Origin: Bradyrhizobium betae
GTDB lineage: Bacteria > Pseudomonadota > Alphaproteobacteria > Rhizobiales > Xanthobacteraceae
Direction: 5' to 3'
Assembly (NCBI RefSeq): GCF_004123905.1
Contig: NZ_MZXW01000053.1
Span: forward strand, 186,001 to 250,000
Length of the DNA: 64,000 nucleotides
Shown: in pieces, positions 33,906 to 40,279 of the stretch
How the letters are laid out: every line of letters starts with the position of its first letter
How positions within the stretch are numbered: the stretch's first letter is position 1
Program-made: the position numbers and the translations under genes
The notes under the pieces: model-generated
What the model was told of the DNA's origin: nothing
The model's input: the letters and a program-made list of their open reading frames with translations, nothing else
Databases searched by the model: none

Positions 33906-34214
33906 TCAATCTCGGTCAGGTTGGGCAGTTGCATGCACGGCCGCGTGGGCGACGACGATCTCGGAGGGCGCGGGGAGTGACTGATTCGTATCGATCACGA
34001 CACGCTCCGGTCCCCTCACCGCAGAGTGGATGAGGATCGGAGGCCGCGCGGGATCCTCATCTGCAAAGCGACCAGCCGACGGGGCCGGCAGCATCGAGCC
34101 TGCTGTCCAGATCAAAGCGAGCAACGCGCCGCCGACCGAGAGAAGATAGCCGCGCAAGGGAAGCGCGGTTTCGGTCGCCGGGCCGGCGCGCATGAGGAAG
34201 GATCGTCGGCTCAC
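33906..34214 (-). CDS. Small membrane-anchored protein with RR start, unknown function
   Basis: A 102-residue protein starting at GTG (34214) with AGGAG upstream. It begins M-S-R-R-S-F-L, a twin-arginine-like sequence, then has a single hydrophobic helix (about 22-42: Y-L-L-S-V-G-G-A-L-L-A-L-I-W) and a Pro-rich periplasmic tail. The distance between the RR pair and the helix is longer than in ordinary Tat signals, so a type II membrane protein is more likely. It lies 40 bp after the 72-residue gene and 4 bp before the PepSY-like gene. Confidence 0.55.
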   Translation of the reverse strand: MSRRSFLMRAGPATETALPLRGYLLSVGGALLALIWTAGSMLPAPSAGRFADEDPARPPILIHSAVRGPERVVIDTNQSLPAPSEIVVAHAAVHATAQPDRD

Positions 34215-34254
34215 GGTACACGGCTCCTGATGGTCATATCACGCTGTCTCATCG

Positions 34255-34473
34255 TCAAATGCTCCACGGCCGCCGATGCTTGCGCGCGAGCTCCGCATCG
34301 AGATAGCCGCGCTCGTCGACCCAATCGGTGGGACAATAGGTTGCGACTTTCGGGTCGATCGTGAACCTGTCGCGCTGGAGCGCCGCCCGCGTCCCCGTGA
34401 TCCCAGTCCACACGGCTTTGCCGGTGTCCGGATCCACTTCCATCACGTCGTACACTTTCGTGAAGTTCAGCAT
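34255..34473 (-). CDS. 72-residue hypothetical protein in a chain of overlapping small genes
   Basis: The product begins M-L-N-F-T-K-V-Y-D-V-M-E-V-D-P-D and contains W-T-G-I-T-G-T-R, I-D-P-K-V-A-T-Y-C-P and W-V-D-E-R-G-Y-L-D. It has no signal peptide or membrane helix and looks like a small soluble cytoplasmic domain. Its start overlaps the previous stop (ATGCTGA arrangement), showing coupled translation. I recognise no family. Confidence 0.5.
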   Translation of the reverse strand: MLNFTKVYDVMEVDPDTGKAVWTGITGTRAALQRDRFTIDPKVATYCPTDWVDERGYLDAELARKHRRPWSI

Positions 34474-34652
34474 GTCATCGCACCGGTACTCTCTGCTCCG
34501 GCCCTGTGCGTGAGACGGTCGGTTTCCCCGCGTGCAACACCTCTGCGCGCCAGCTCGGACTCGATGATGTCGAACACATATTCGACCGGCGCGATCCAGA
34601 CGTTCACCCGGCAAATGATGCAATCGCGGGCAATCAGCAGGGCCGGCGTCAT
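34467..34652 (-). CDS. 61-residue hypothetical protein, translationally coupled
   Basis: The ORF begins with an ATG that overlaps the previous stop (ATGA) and ends in an overlap with the next start. The product includes D-C-I-I-C-R-V-N-V-W, a Cys-x2-Cys pair, then P-V-E-Y-V-F-D-I-I-E-S-E-L-A-R-R. It might bind a metal or redox-cycle but this is not shown. Coding is supported mainly by the double overlap and by the ribosome site inside the upstream gene. Confidence 0.45.
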   Translation of the reverse strand: MTPALLIARDCIICRVNVWIAPVEYVFDIIESELARRGVARGETDRLTHRAGAESTGAMTC

Positions 34653-34849
34653 GCCATCGTCTTCCGCTCCAGCCGGCCAGGGCTGTGCTTGCTCTCCGCA
34701 AGCGAATGAGCCCCGGCAATCACCGCGATCGCGATGCTCAGCAGCAGGCTCGACGCCACGAGGCACACGCCGACGACGACATTCAGCGATGCGACGGCGA
34801 GCCCTGGCATTGGATTTTCGCGCATCAAGGCGAACAGCGGACTTGACAT
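34649..34849 (-). CDS. 66-residue single-helix membrane protein, first gene of the small-protein operon
   Basis: A small protein with M-S-S-P-L-F-A-L-M-R-E-N-P-M-P-G-L-A, one transmembrane helix at about 22-46 (N-V-V-V-G-V-C-L-V-A-S-S-L-L-L) and a basic tail. A strong AGGAGG lies 6 bases before the ATG. It opens a minus-strand run of five genes (34849 to 33311), each overlapping or within 40 bp of the next. The promoter region contains the GTATAGTT-type motif at 34871-34890, so it is divergently controlled with the gene at 34993. Function unknown. Confidence 0.6.
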   Translation of the reverse strand: MSSPLFALMRENPMPGLAVASLNVVVGVCLVASSLLLSIAIAVIAGAHSLAESKHSPGRLERKTMA

Positions 34850-34870
34850 TCTCTGCCTCCTAAATAAAAT

Positions 34871-34890
34871 AAACCGTATAGTTCATATAA
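34871..34890. promoter_or_regulatory. GTATAGTT-core motif, site 1 (divergent small-protein promoters)
   Basis: AAACCGTATAGTTCATATAA lies between the divergent genes starting at 34849 (minus) and 34993 (plus). It matches 13 or so of 20 positions of the motif at 37185-37203, including GTATAGTT, in the same orientation. The surrounding sequence is markedly AT-rich in an otherwise GC-rich window. Confidence 0.5.
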
Positions 34891-34992
34891 ATCGAACACG
34901 ACGTCGGTGTCAAGGCAAGGACGTCACAAGCGCGTGTGCAGGCGGGCCAAGGTGGCTCGCAAACGAGGCTCCCAGCAAAGAGAGGAACTGAC

Positions 34993-35247
34993 ATGACGAG
35001 ATTGATGCCGGCGCTGCTCGCGGCGATCGTGGTCGCGCTTGGCAGCGCAGCAGCTTCTGCGCAGGACAACCAGGGCACGCCAGAGCAGAGGGCAGCCTGT
35101 ATGGCCGACGCCTTTCGACTGTGCAGCGCCTACATTCCCGATCCGCCGGGAGTCGAAGCCTGTCTACGACAGAGGAAATCGGACCTGAGCGAAGGCTGCA
35201 AGGCGGTATTCGAGCAGGCGTCCGCCGGATCGACGAAGGTTAGATAA
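34993..35247 (+). CDS. Small secreted Cys-rich protein (GLG1-like pattern)
   Basis: The 84-residue precursor has a clear Sec signal peptide (about 1-23, A-S-A then Q-D). The mature part has four Cys in the spacing C-x6-C-x13-C-x10-C, with R-A-A-C-M-A-D-A-F-R-L-C and G-V-E-A-C-L. This resembles the cysteine-rich GLG1-type repeat found in small alphaproteobacterial periplasmic proteins, presumably forming two disulfides. GAGGAAC precedes the ATG at 34993. It is divergent from the 66-residue protein gene and is followed 74 bp later by a membrane protein gene. Role unknown. Confidence 0.65.
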   Translation: MTRLMPALLAAIVVALGSAAASAQDNQGTPEQRAACMADAFRLCSAYIPDPPGVEACLRQRKSDLSEGCKAVFEQASAGSTKVR

Positions 35248-35321
35248 GGAGCGACGTGGCGGTTGATTTGACCGGCGCTGTCTGGATCAAATCCGCGCCG
35301 CGGCGGCAAAGGAGCGATCGC

Positions 35322-35759
35322 ATGACCACCGTGTACATACCGGCCCTGGCTGCCTTCGGCGGCTCTGCGTTCGGCGCGCTCTCGACCATCGTCAGTGGAT
35401 GGTTCAGCGGGCGACGAAGGCGCCGCGAGCTTCATCATGCCCGCTCGTTCTCGAAGCGCGAACAATTGTACCATAGCTTCATGGAGGAGGCATCACGGCT
35501 CTATGCCGAGGCCCTGGTCAATGATCAGGCCGAAATCCCGCAACTGGTCAGCCTCTATACGCTGGTCGGACGCATGCGGATCTTGTCGAGCAACGAGGTC
35601 GTTCAGGCCGCCGAGCGAGCCGGGCACCTGATCATCGAAGCCTATCTGTCGCCAAATCGTACATTCGTCGATCTCCCCAGATTCATTGAGGAGATGGATC
35701 CCTTGCGTGATTTCGGACAGGCCTGCCGCCGCGAGCTGATGAACATTCCGGCGCAGTGA
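35322..35759 (+). CDS. Membrane-anchored conserved hypothetical protein
   Basis: The 145-residue protein has an N-terminal helix (about 2-26: V-Y-I-P-A-L-A-A-F-G-G-S-A-F-G-A-L-S-T-I-V-S-G-W), then a basic R-R-R-R-R-E-L motif and a helical cytoplasmic domain (Q-L-Y-H-S-F-M-E-E-A-S-R-L-Y-A-E-A-L). AAAGGAG precedes the ATG at 35322, preferred to the GTG at 35256. It belongs to the forward arm of the divergent block with the Cys-rich protein and the following TetR. No function is known to me. Confidence 0.65.
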   Translation: MTTVYIPALAAFGGSAFGALSTIVSGWFSGRRRRRELHHARSFSKREQLYHSFMEEASRLYAEALVNDQAEIPQLVSLYTLVGRMRILSSNEVVQAAERAGHLIIEAYLSPNRTFVDLPRFIEEMDPLRDFGQACRRELMNIPAQ

Positions 35760-35767
35760 GAGACGTT

Positions 35768-36412
35768 ATGCGCGAACAGATTGACGATCGAACGAGGACC
35801 GCCCGCCGCAGGATCATGCAGGCCGCTATCCATCTCTACGGCGAGATGGGACACAATAAGACCACCGTCGGCGACATCGCGCGGAGCCTGTCGATGTCAT
35901 CAGCCAACGTCTATCGATTCTTTCCCTCGAGGCGAGCGATCGAGGAGGCTGTGGTGCAGGAGGTGCTCGATGAAACGGTCAGTGCGGCGGCTGAGGCGGC
36001 CGGTGGCAGTGGGCCAGCGCTGCGGCGCCTGGCCGCAATCCTGAAGGCCATCGCCGACTGCAATGAAGCCCGACCGGCGAAGCATCGACGACTGCACGAC
36101 CTGATAGCTCAAGCCGTGCGTCAGAACTGGACGGTCGTTCTCGCCTACGACGACAGGATCCGAGGATTGGTGCGACCGATCATCGGCGCCGGGCAAGCAC
36201 GCGGCGAACTGCAGGGCGGCAGTCCGATGGCGCTGACCTGCTGCCTGCTGCAAGCCATGGATGTCCATCTCAATCCTTCGCGGGTCGGGGCTGCGACGCT
36301 GCGGCCAAGCTTCGACGAGATGTTGAGATTTTCTACGGGCGCTTTGCGTCGCGCGCCATTCCTGCAGCCGGCCGGGATGACAGCTCACGTACAGCTCAGG
36401 GTCGCCGGCTGA
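35768..36412 (+). CDS. TetR/AcrR family regulator (next to the small-protein genes)
   Basis: The 214-residue regulator has an HTH at about 15-60 (R-R-R-I-M-Q-A-A-I-H-L-Y-G-E-M-G then S-S-A-N-V-Y-R-F-F-P) and a helical ligand domain with C-N-E-A-R-P-A-K-H-R-R-L-H. The start could be a GTG at 35756 overlapping the previous stop, or the ATG at 35768; the latter is used. It is 8 bp behind the membrane protein gene and presumably senses a signal for this block. Ligand unknown. Confidence 0.82.
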   Translation: MREQIDDRTRTARRRIMQAAIHLYGEMGHNKTTVGDIARSLSMSSANVYRFFPSRRAIEEAVVQEVLDETVSAAAEAAGGSGPALRRLAAILKAIADCNEARPAKHRRLHDLIAQAVRQNWTVVLAYDDRIRGLVRPIIGAGQARGELQGGSPMALTCCLLQAMDVHLNPSRVGAATLRPSFDEMLRFSTGALRRAPFLQPAGMTAHVQLRVAG

Positions 36413-36449
36413 GGCGAATGCTTCCAAGCCGACCGTCCAAAGAAGACAG

Positions 36450-37103
36450 CTAGGACGACCAGTCCGTTTCGCAGGCTGCCAGGAAAAAGCCGACGCGCTC
36501 GCGCACGAAGCCCGGAAGCTCCTTCTTCAGATCTTTCTGAGTTTCACCGACAAGCGAGCGAAACAGCATCGGCAGCAGAATCAGGTCGAGAAAGATCTGC
36601 GCGGTGGCGCGGCTTCGCTTCGGGCTGAACGGTCCCCTTGGCGTCCGCGCGAGCTTCTGCGTGGCGTCGTCCAGCAGCTGGGACACCGCGTTCAGGGAGC
36701 GATCACGTGCAGCGTCGTGGACGTTGCGGCTCAGTTCGGGAAAGCGCTGTGATTCGGCGATCGTCGCGCGCACCATGCCCAGCGATTCCTCGACCACTCT
36801 TTCGACGAGGGCTGTCCCGAGGCTCATCAGCTTGTCCTCGATGGTGCGGCCCTCAGGCGAGAAGCCCTCGAAGTCCGTCAAGCCCTCGATGGTGCGGGCC
36901 ACCACCGCCGCAAACAGCGCCTCTTTACCGGGGAAGTGGGCGTAGATCGTCGGCTTGCTCGCAGGAGCGAGCTCGGAAATGTCGTCGATGCTGGCGCTGC
37001 GGTACCCCTTCTCCAGAAACAGCTGCTGGGCGGCATCGAGAATTCGCGCCTGTGCGTCGCCGGCAAGATCCTTGGGCGGTCTGCCTCGCTTCGTCTTCTT
37101 CAT
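36450..37103 (-). CDS. TetR/AcrR family regulator, divergent from the RND operon
   Basis: A 217-residue regulator with a basic tail start (K-K-T-K-R-G-R-P-P-K-D) and a TetR HTH (about 30-75: F-L-E-K-G-Y-R-S-A-S-I-D-D-I then S-K-P-T-I-Y-A-H-F-P-G-K). The long helical C-terminal domain matches AcrR-type efflux repressors. GGAGG lies 6 bases before the ATG at 37103; the longer frame to 37172 is rejected. Its divergent promoter has the GTATAGTT-type motif, so I infer that it represses the downstream RND operon and itself. It might also act on site 1 at 34871. Confidence 0.85.
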   Translation of the reverse strand: MKKTKRGRPPKDLAGDAQARILDAAQQLFLEKGYRSASIDDISELAPASKPTIYAHFPGKEALFAAVVARTIEGLTDFEGFSPEGRTIEDKLMSLGTALVERVVEESLGMVRATIAESQRFPELSRNVHDAARDRSLNAVSQLLDDATQKLARTPRGPFSPKRSRATAQIFLDLILLPMLFRSLVGETQKDLKKELPGFVRERVGFFLAACETDWSS

Positions 37104-37184
37104 TTTGGCCTCCGAATTCACGAGTCTGTGCGCATTGCTTTCCGACTTGACACGGGGGACGAAGAAAGGCAAGAAAAAGAAAAT

Positions 37185-37203
37185 ATACGGTATAGTTTAT
37201 TAA
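37185..37203. promoter_or_regulatory. GTATAGTT-core motif, site 2 (TetR/RND divergent promoter)
   Basis: ATACGGTATAGTTTATTAA lies between the TetR start (37103, minus) and the kinase-like gene (37312, plus). TATACGGTATA within it is nearly palindromic. It is closely related to the site at 34871-34890. These are the best candidates for the binding site of one of the two local TetR proteins. Confidence 0.55.
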
Positions 37204-37311
37204 GTCGTCAGGCCACAACGCTTTGTAGGCTTTGCGAGTGCTCCCGAAAGATCGGGGTCGCAAAGGTGGGGTGTTCGTCCCCGATTCATTCGCGTCGAAT
37301 AGGAGAATGTC

Positions 37312-38091
37312 GTGACTGTTTTGAGCCCAGCCCCGTCCGGCTTGCAGGAAGGCGTGCTGCTGCGCGAGCTGAATCGCAGGGTCACCAATGGTGTCGCCTT
37401 GGCCATCGACCTTGTCGCCGCCGCGGCCATCCGGGTCGAGGGGACGGAAGCCAAATGTGCGCTCGGCGATGTCGTCGAGCTGCTGCACGGCTACGCCGAC
37501 GTGCATCGTGCGCTGGCCATGCCAACGGGCGACACGCTGATCCATGCCGCGACCTGCATCCGCAGGCTGGGCTCTGGCATGCGCCGCGCGCTGCTAGACC
37601 GGATGACGATTCAACTGGCATTCGCGACCCAGTCCATCGCGCTCCAGCCGGAGCGTTGCTGGCATCTGGGCCTCATCGTCCATGAACTCGTGATGCACGC
37701 GGCACGGCACGCCTGCTTCGACGCGCGGGCCGGGCAGATCAAGATCAAGCTGACGCGCACCGGCGCGCTGCTGAACTGCGTGATCCTGGACAACGGAACG
37801 CGCCCCGCCCGGGATGCCTCGGATCGCGAGTTGCGAATTGCGAGGGATATCGCGAGGGCGCTCGGCGGCCGGATCGAGCAGGGTTTCGGCGCCGAATTCA
37901 CCTCGATTGTTCTCTCGTTCCCGCTGACCGAACGCGAACGGGGGGCGAACTGGACCATTGCGACGCGCCAAATGAGGGCTCCGCGCCGCACGAGAGCCAT
38001 TGCTTCGAATGACGCAACGCACGCGTCTTTGCGATCCGCGGATGCGCTTGGCGCGCTGTTGTCGCTTTCTCATCCAACGGACGCGTCATGA
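37312..38091 (+). CDS. Degenerate histidine-kinase-like protein heading the RND efflux operon
   Basis: A 259-residue soluble protein with the layout of HWE/HisKA_2 kinases. An H-box-like helix (L-L-R-E-L-N-R-R-V-T-N, about 16-26) is followed by an ATPase domain (about 105-205; H-E-L-V-M-H-A-A-R-H-A and L-D-N-G-T-R). In the family the H-box reads L-N-H-R; here the His is Arg. In the ATPase N-box the invariant Asn is His (E-L-V-M-H against E-L-I-T-N). Both key residues therefore appear lost. The GTG start has AGGAG upstream. The stop overlaps the adaptor start (ATGA). It may have kept a binding or regulatory role. It has no receiver partner nearby. Confidence 0.72.
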   Translation: MTVLSPAPSGLQEGVLLRELNRRVTNGVALAIDLVAAAAIRVEGTEAKCALGDVVELLHGYADVHRALAMPTGDTLIHAATCIRRLGSGMRRALLDRMTIQLAFATQSIALQPERCWHLGLIVHELVMHAARHACFDARAGQIKIKLTRTGALLNCVILDNGTRPARDASDRELRIARDIARALGGRIEQGFGAEFTSIVLSFPLTERERGANWTIATRQMRAPRRTRAIASNDATHASLRSADALGALLSLSHPTDAS

Positions 38092-39206
38092 CAAATCAAT
38101 GCTCCAATCCGTCCCGTCAAAGGCCACGTGCGGCGAAGGCGCTAGTCCTGGCAACCGCGCTCGTCAGCACTGCGCTGAGCGGCTGCAATGATCACGCGCC
38201 GCAGACGGCCACGCGCGCCGCGCTGGTCAGAACCGCGGTCGTGCAGCCGCGGGACCGGCAAGCCTCTCTCACGCTGACGGGAGAGGTTCAGGCACGCTTC
38301 CGTGCCGATCTCTCTTTCCGCGTCAGCGGACGTGTGGTTGCACGCACAGTGGACGTCGGCGCTCACGTCAACAAAGGCGACGTCCTGGCCCGGCTTGATC
38401 CCGCCGAGCAACAGGCCGATGTCGATGCCGCGACCGCAGCAGTGGCCTCCGCCGAAGCCCAGCTGCGCGTGGCGAAAGCCACGTTCGAGCGGCAGAAAGC
38501 GCTGATCGCAAGCGGCTTCACGACCCGGACCGCTTATGACCAGGCACAGGAAGGTCTGCGAACGGTGGAGGGCGTGCTGGAAGCAGCCAAGGCGCAGCTC
38601 GGGACTTCGCGCGATGCGCTCGGCTATACTGTCCTGCGCGCTGAAGCCGATGGCGCCATTACCGCGCGAAATCTCGAGGTCGGCCAAGTGGTGCCGGCCG
38701 CGCAACCCGTGTTCTCGCTTGCGCAGGATGGCGAGCGTGATGCCGTCTTCGAGGTCTATGAATCCGTCTTCCTTGGCCAGACTGACAGCCGCTCTGTGAC
38801 GCTGGCGCTGGTCTCCGATCCCAACGTGACGGCGACGGGTGAGGTGAGAGAGATTTCACCTGTTATCGACGCGAAGAGCTCCACGATCCGCGTCAAGGTG
38901 TCCATCCACAATCCGCCGCCCCCGATGATGCTGGGCAGCGCCGTCGCAGGATCGATCAAGGCCAAGGCGCAGAACGAGATCGTTTTGCCGTGGAGCGCCC
39001 TGATGGCTGCGGGCAAGAAGCCCGCCGTCTGGACCGTCGACCCCAAAACGCAGACAGCGTCGCTGAAGCGCGTCACGGTCGGCGCTTATGAAGCCGGTCA
39101 GGTGCTGATCAAGGCAGGCCTCGCGTCCGGCGAGCGCGTCGTCATCGATGGCGGCAAGCTTCTGAGCGCCGGCCAGCCCGTCACCTTTGAAGGAGACCGG
39201 TCATGA
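38088..39206 (+). CDS. RND efflux periplasmic adaptor (MFP) lipoprotein, first of two
   Basis: A 372-residue membrane fusion protein. The signal peptide ends in the lipobox L-S-G-C (Cys at about 33), anchoring it in the inner membrane. A lipoyl-like domain is split around a helical hairpin (about 85-185: S-F-R-V-S-G-R-V-V-A-R-T-V, A-A-V-A-S-A-E-A-Q-L), and a beta-barrel/MP domain follows. It joins the RND pump to an outer-membrane channel, which is not encoded here. It overlaps the kinase-like gene and the second adaptor (ATGA on both sides), so the four genes form a tightly coupled operon. Confidence 0.9.
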   Translation: MTNQCSNPSRQRPRAAKALVLATALVSTALSGCNDHAPQTATRAALVRTAVVQPRDRQASLTLTGEVQARFRADLSFRVSGRVVARTVDVGAHVNKGDVLARLDPAEQQADVDAATAAVASAEAQLRVAKATFERQKALIASGFTTRTAYDQAQEGLRTVEGVLEAAKAQLGTSRDALGYTVLRAEADGAITARNLEVGQVVPAAQPVFSLAQDGERDAVFEVYESVFLGQTDSRSVTLALVSDPNVTATGEVREISPVIDAKSSTIRVKVSIHNPPPPMMLGSAVAGSIKAKAQNEIVLPWSALMAAGKKPAVWTVDPKTQTASLKRVTVGAYEAGQVLIKAGLASGERVVIDGGKLLSAGQPVTFEGDRS

Positions 39207-40279
39207 AGCGACAGGTCATGTTGATCGCCGGCACGCTCGCGGCGGCCTCGTTGCTCACCGGTTGCCAGCAGGAGACGAACGCGCCGGAGCCCGTGCGCCC
39301 CGTGCTCTCAATGGTGACCAAGCCGAACAGCGGTGACAGCACGGCTGCCGTGGGTGTCGTCGAGCCGCGCTACAAGACCAACCTTGGCTTTCGCGTGCTC
39401 GGACGGCTGACTTCGCGCCCGGTCGATATCGGCGACCTCGTCAAGGAAGGTCAAATCATCGGAACGATCGATCCCACTGCGCTCGATCTCGCCGTTCGCG
39501 CGGCAAGGGCGCAGCTGGCGAAGGCCGAGGCGCAGCTTGCGACGGCTAAGGCCACGGAGGAGCGGCAACGCACGCTCATTACCAGCGATGCGACCACCAG
39601 GCAGACGCTGGACAATGCCGAACAGGCACGCGCCGGCGCAGAAGCAAGCGTTGCGCAGGAGCAGGCGAGCCTGACCAAGGCCATCGAGCAGCTCGGCTAT
39701 GCCCGGATCAAGGCCGACTTCGGCGGCGTCGTCACCGCCGTCGGCGCGGAAGTCGGCCAGGTGGTCTCGCCGGGTCAAACCGTAGTGACGGTCGCGCGCC
39801 CGGACATTCGCGAGGCGGTGGTCGATATCGGGGAAGACCTGCCCGTGCCGCTCGAAGTCGGTCTCCCATTCAGTGTCAGCCTGCAACTCCTCCCCGCCGT
39901 TCAGGTCGAGGGAAGGATTCGCGAAATCGCGCCGCAAGCCGACGCGATGACGCGGCTGCGACGCGTCCGGATTGCGCTCGACAACCCGCCCGAAAGCTTC
40001 CGTCTTGGCGCGACTGTCACGGCAAAGCTCGGCAAGGACCAGAGCAAAGTCCTGCGCCTGCCGGCATCAGCGGTGCTCGCCAAAGACGGCGTCGACTTTG
40101 TCTGGGTGGTCGATCAGTCCGCCGGCACCGTCTCGCTGCAGAAGATCGATGGCGTCGCCGAACCGGCGGGTATCCGCGTCACCGGCGGACTTGCCGCAGG
40201 CACCCGCGTCGTCACCGCCGGAATTCACAGCCTCAAGCCGGGACAGCACGTCCGCTTCGAACAGGATCAAGAGCCATGA
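39203..40279 (+). CDS. RND efflux periplasmic adaptor (MFP) lipoprotein, second of two
   Basis: A 358-residue adaptor with lipobox L-L-T-G-C (Cys at about 21) and the same fold order as the previous protein: lipoyl-like domain (N-L-G-F-R-V-L-G-R-L), hairpin (A-R-A-Q-L-A-K-A-E-A-Q-L), barrel and MP region. It begins with an ATG overlapping the stop of the first adaptor, and its stop overlaps the pump start. Two different adaptors in front of one pump suggest a heteromeric adaptor ring, as in some tripartite pumps of the MdtABC/BpeA-like kind, or a duplicate with separate specificity. Confidence 0.9.
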   Translation: MKRQVMLIAGTLAAASLLTGCQQETNAPEPVRPVLSMVTKPNSGDSTAAVGVVEPRYKTNLGFRVLGRLTSRPVDIGDLVKEGQIIGTIDPTALDLAVRAARAQLAKAEAQLATAKATEERQRTLITSDATTRQTLDNAEQARAGAEASVAQEQASLTKAIEQLGYARIKADFGGVVTAVGAEVGQVVSPGQTVVTVARPDIREAVVDIGEDLPVPLEVGLPFSVSLQLLPAVQVEGRIREIAPQADAMTRLRRVRIALDNPPESFRLGATVTAKLGKDQSKVLRLPASAVLAKDGVDFVWVVDQSAGTVSLQKIDGVAEPAGIRVTGGLAAGTRVVTAGIHSLKPGQHVRFEQDQEP

